Origin: Leptospira sp.
GTDB lineage: Bacteria > Spirochaetota > Leptospiria > Leptospirales > Leptospiraceae
Assembly: GCA_016742255.1 (NCBI GenBank)
Contig: JACVCB010000021.1
Coordinates: 1 to 63,130 of the forward strand
DNA: 63,130 nucleotides
Reading direction: 5' to 3'
Shown: positions 63,077-63,130 of the stretch, in pieces
Layout of the letters: every line of letters starts with the position of its first letter
How positions within the stretch are numbered: the first letter of the stretch is position 1
The notes under the pieces: model-generated
The model's database searches: none
Told to the model about the DNA's origin: nothing
What the model saw: only the letters and a program-made list of their open reading frames with translations
Position numbers and translations under genes: made by a program

Positions 63077-63130
63077 TTGAATACTCCGTACGTATATTAA
63101 AAGATTCTTAATTCAATCCCTGACACGATT

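Noticed and set aside
1..63130. CRISPR arrays, tRNA or rRNA genes, insertion sequences, prophage
   Set aside because: None recognised by eye: no regularly spaced direct repeats, no transposase or integrase-like proteins and no tRNA-like cloverleaf noticed; a dedicated scan could still find a missed tRNA.

Overview
The window looks like chromosomal DNA of a spirochaete of the genus Leptospira, most likely from the saprophytic (L. biflexa-like) side. The grounds are the AT-rich base composition, the many short lipoproteins with loose spirochaetal lipoboxes, the abundance of 7TM/SpoIIE/GAF-type signalling proteins, frequent TTG starts, and an OxyR-AhpC-AhpF peroxide module. This is inferred from protein character; no database search was possible. 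Genes are tightly packed, tail-to-tail neighbours often overlap at their stop codons, and I found no tRNA, rRNA, insertion sequence, prophage or CRISPR array.

Layout. 1-244: the start of a probable SRAP (YedK-like) gene running off the left edge, then an operator-rich gap. 245-9782: a TetR regulator facing a three-gene cell-envelope operon (alpha-2-macroglobulin lipoprotein, PBP1C, LtaS-like membrane sulfatase). 9935-15974: a small unknown gene plus a hybrid histidine kinase, opposed by oxyR, ahpC and ahpF. 16065-26563: a SpoIIE phosphatase and LytTR regulator, then a TonB transport locus (three small lipoproteins, TonB-dependent receptor, Cys-rich lipoprotein, ExbB, ExbD, TonB) closed by a LytS-type kinase. 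26541-30542: a copper-protein operon (cupredoxin/beta-helix/membrane fusion, small membrane paralogue, two-domain multicopper oxidase, SCO protein) with a strong predicted promoter. 30550-35415: tolC-macA-macB-tetR efflux operon. 35501-43347: TPM protein, SulP transporter, membrane AraC regulator, SbtA bicarbonate transporter, outer-membrane porin and TetR. 43344-46124: an acyltransferase-like gene, then a cobalamin riboswitch with a long structured leader ahead of two lipoproteins. 46260-52345: a signalling cluster (methyltransferase, two anti-sigma-like ATPases, a STAS-like protein, an acyltransferase fused to a cNMP-binding domain, a SpoIIE phosphatase, an adenylate cyclase). 52320-58865: TetR, membrane proteins, an ankyrin protein, an SDR-like and an MDR dehydrogenase and a DUF4846 protein. 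58947-63076: LOG-family enzyme, exported protein, GAF histidine kinase, a lipoprotein-like methyltransferase and a lipocalin; two of these genes end inside copies of the same short repeat.

The strongest candidates for undescribed biology are: (1) the 46-52 kb cluster, which joins a partner-switch set to an adenylate cyclase and a cAMP-binding acyltransferase; (2) the copper operon, in which one membrane module occurs both fused to a cupredoxin/beta-helix protein and as a free small protein; (3) the B12 riboswitch controlling surface lipoproteins rather than a TonB receptor; and (4) a palindromic repeat that supplies the last codons, stop and downstream hairpin of two unrelated genes.
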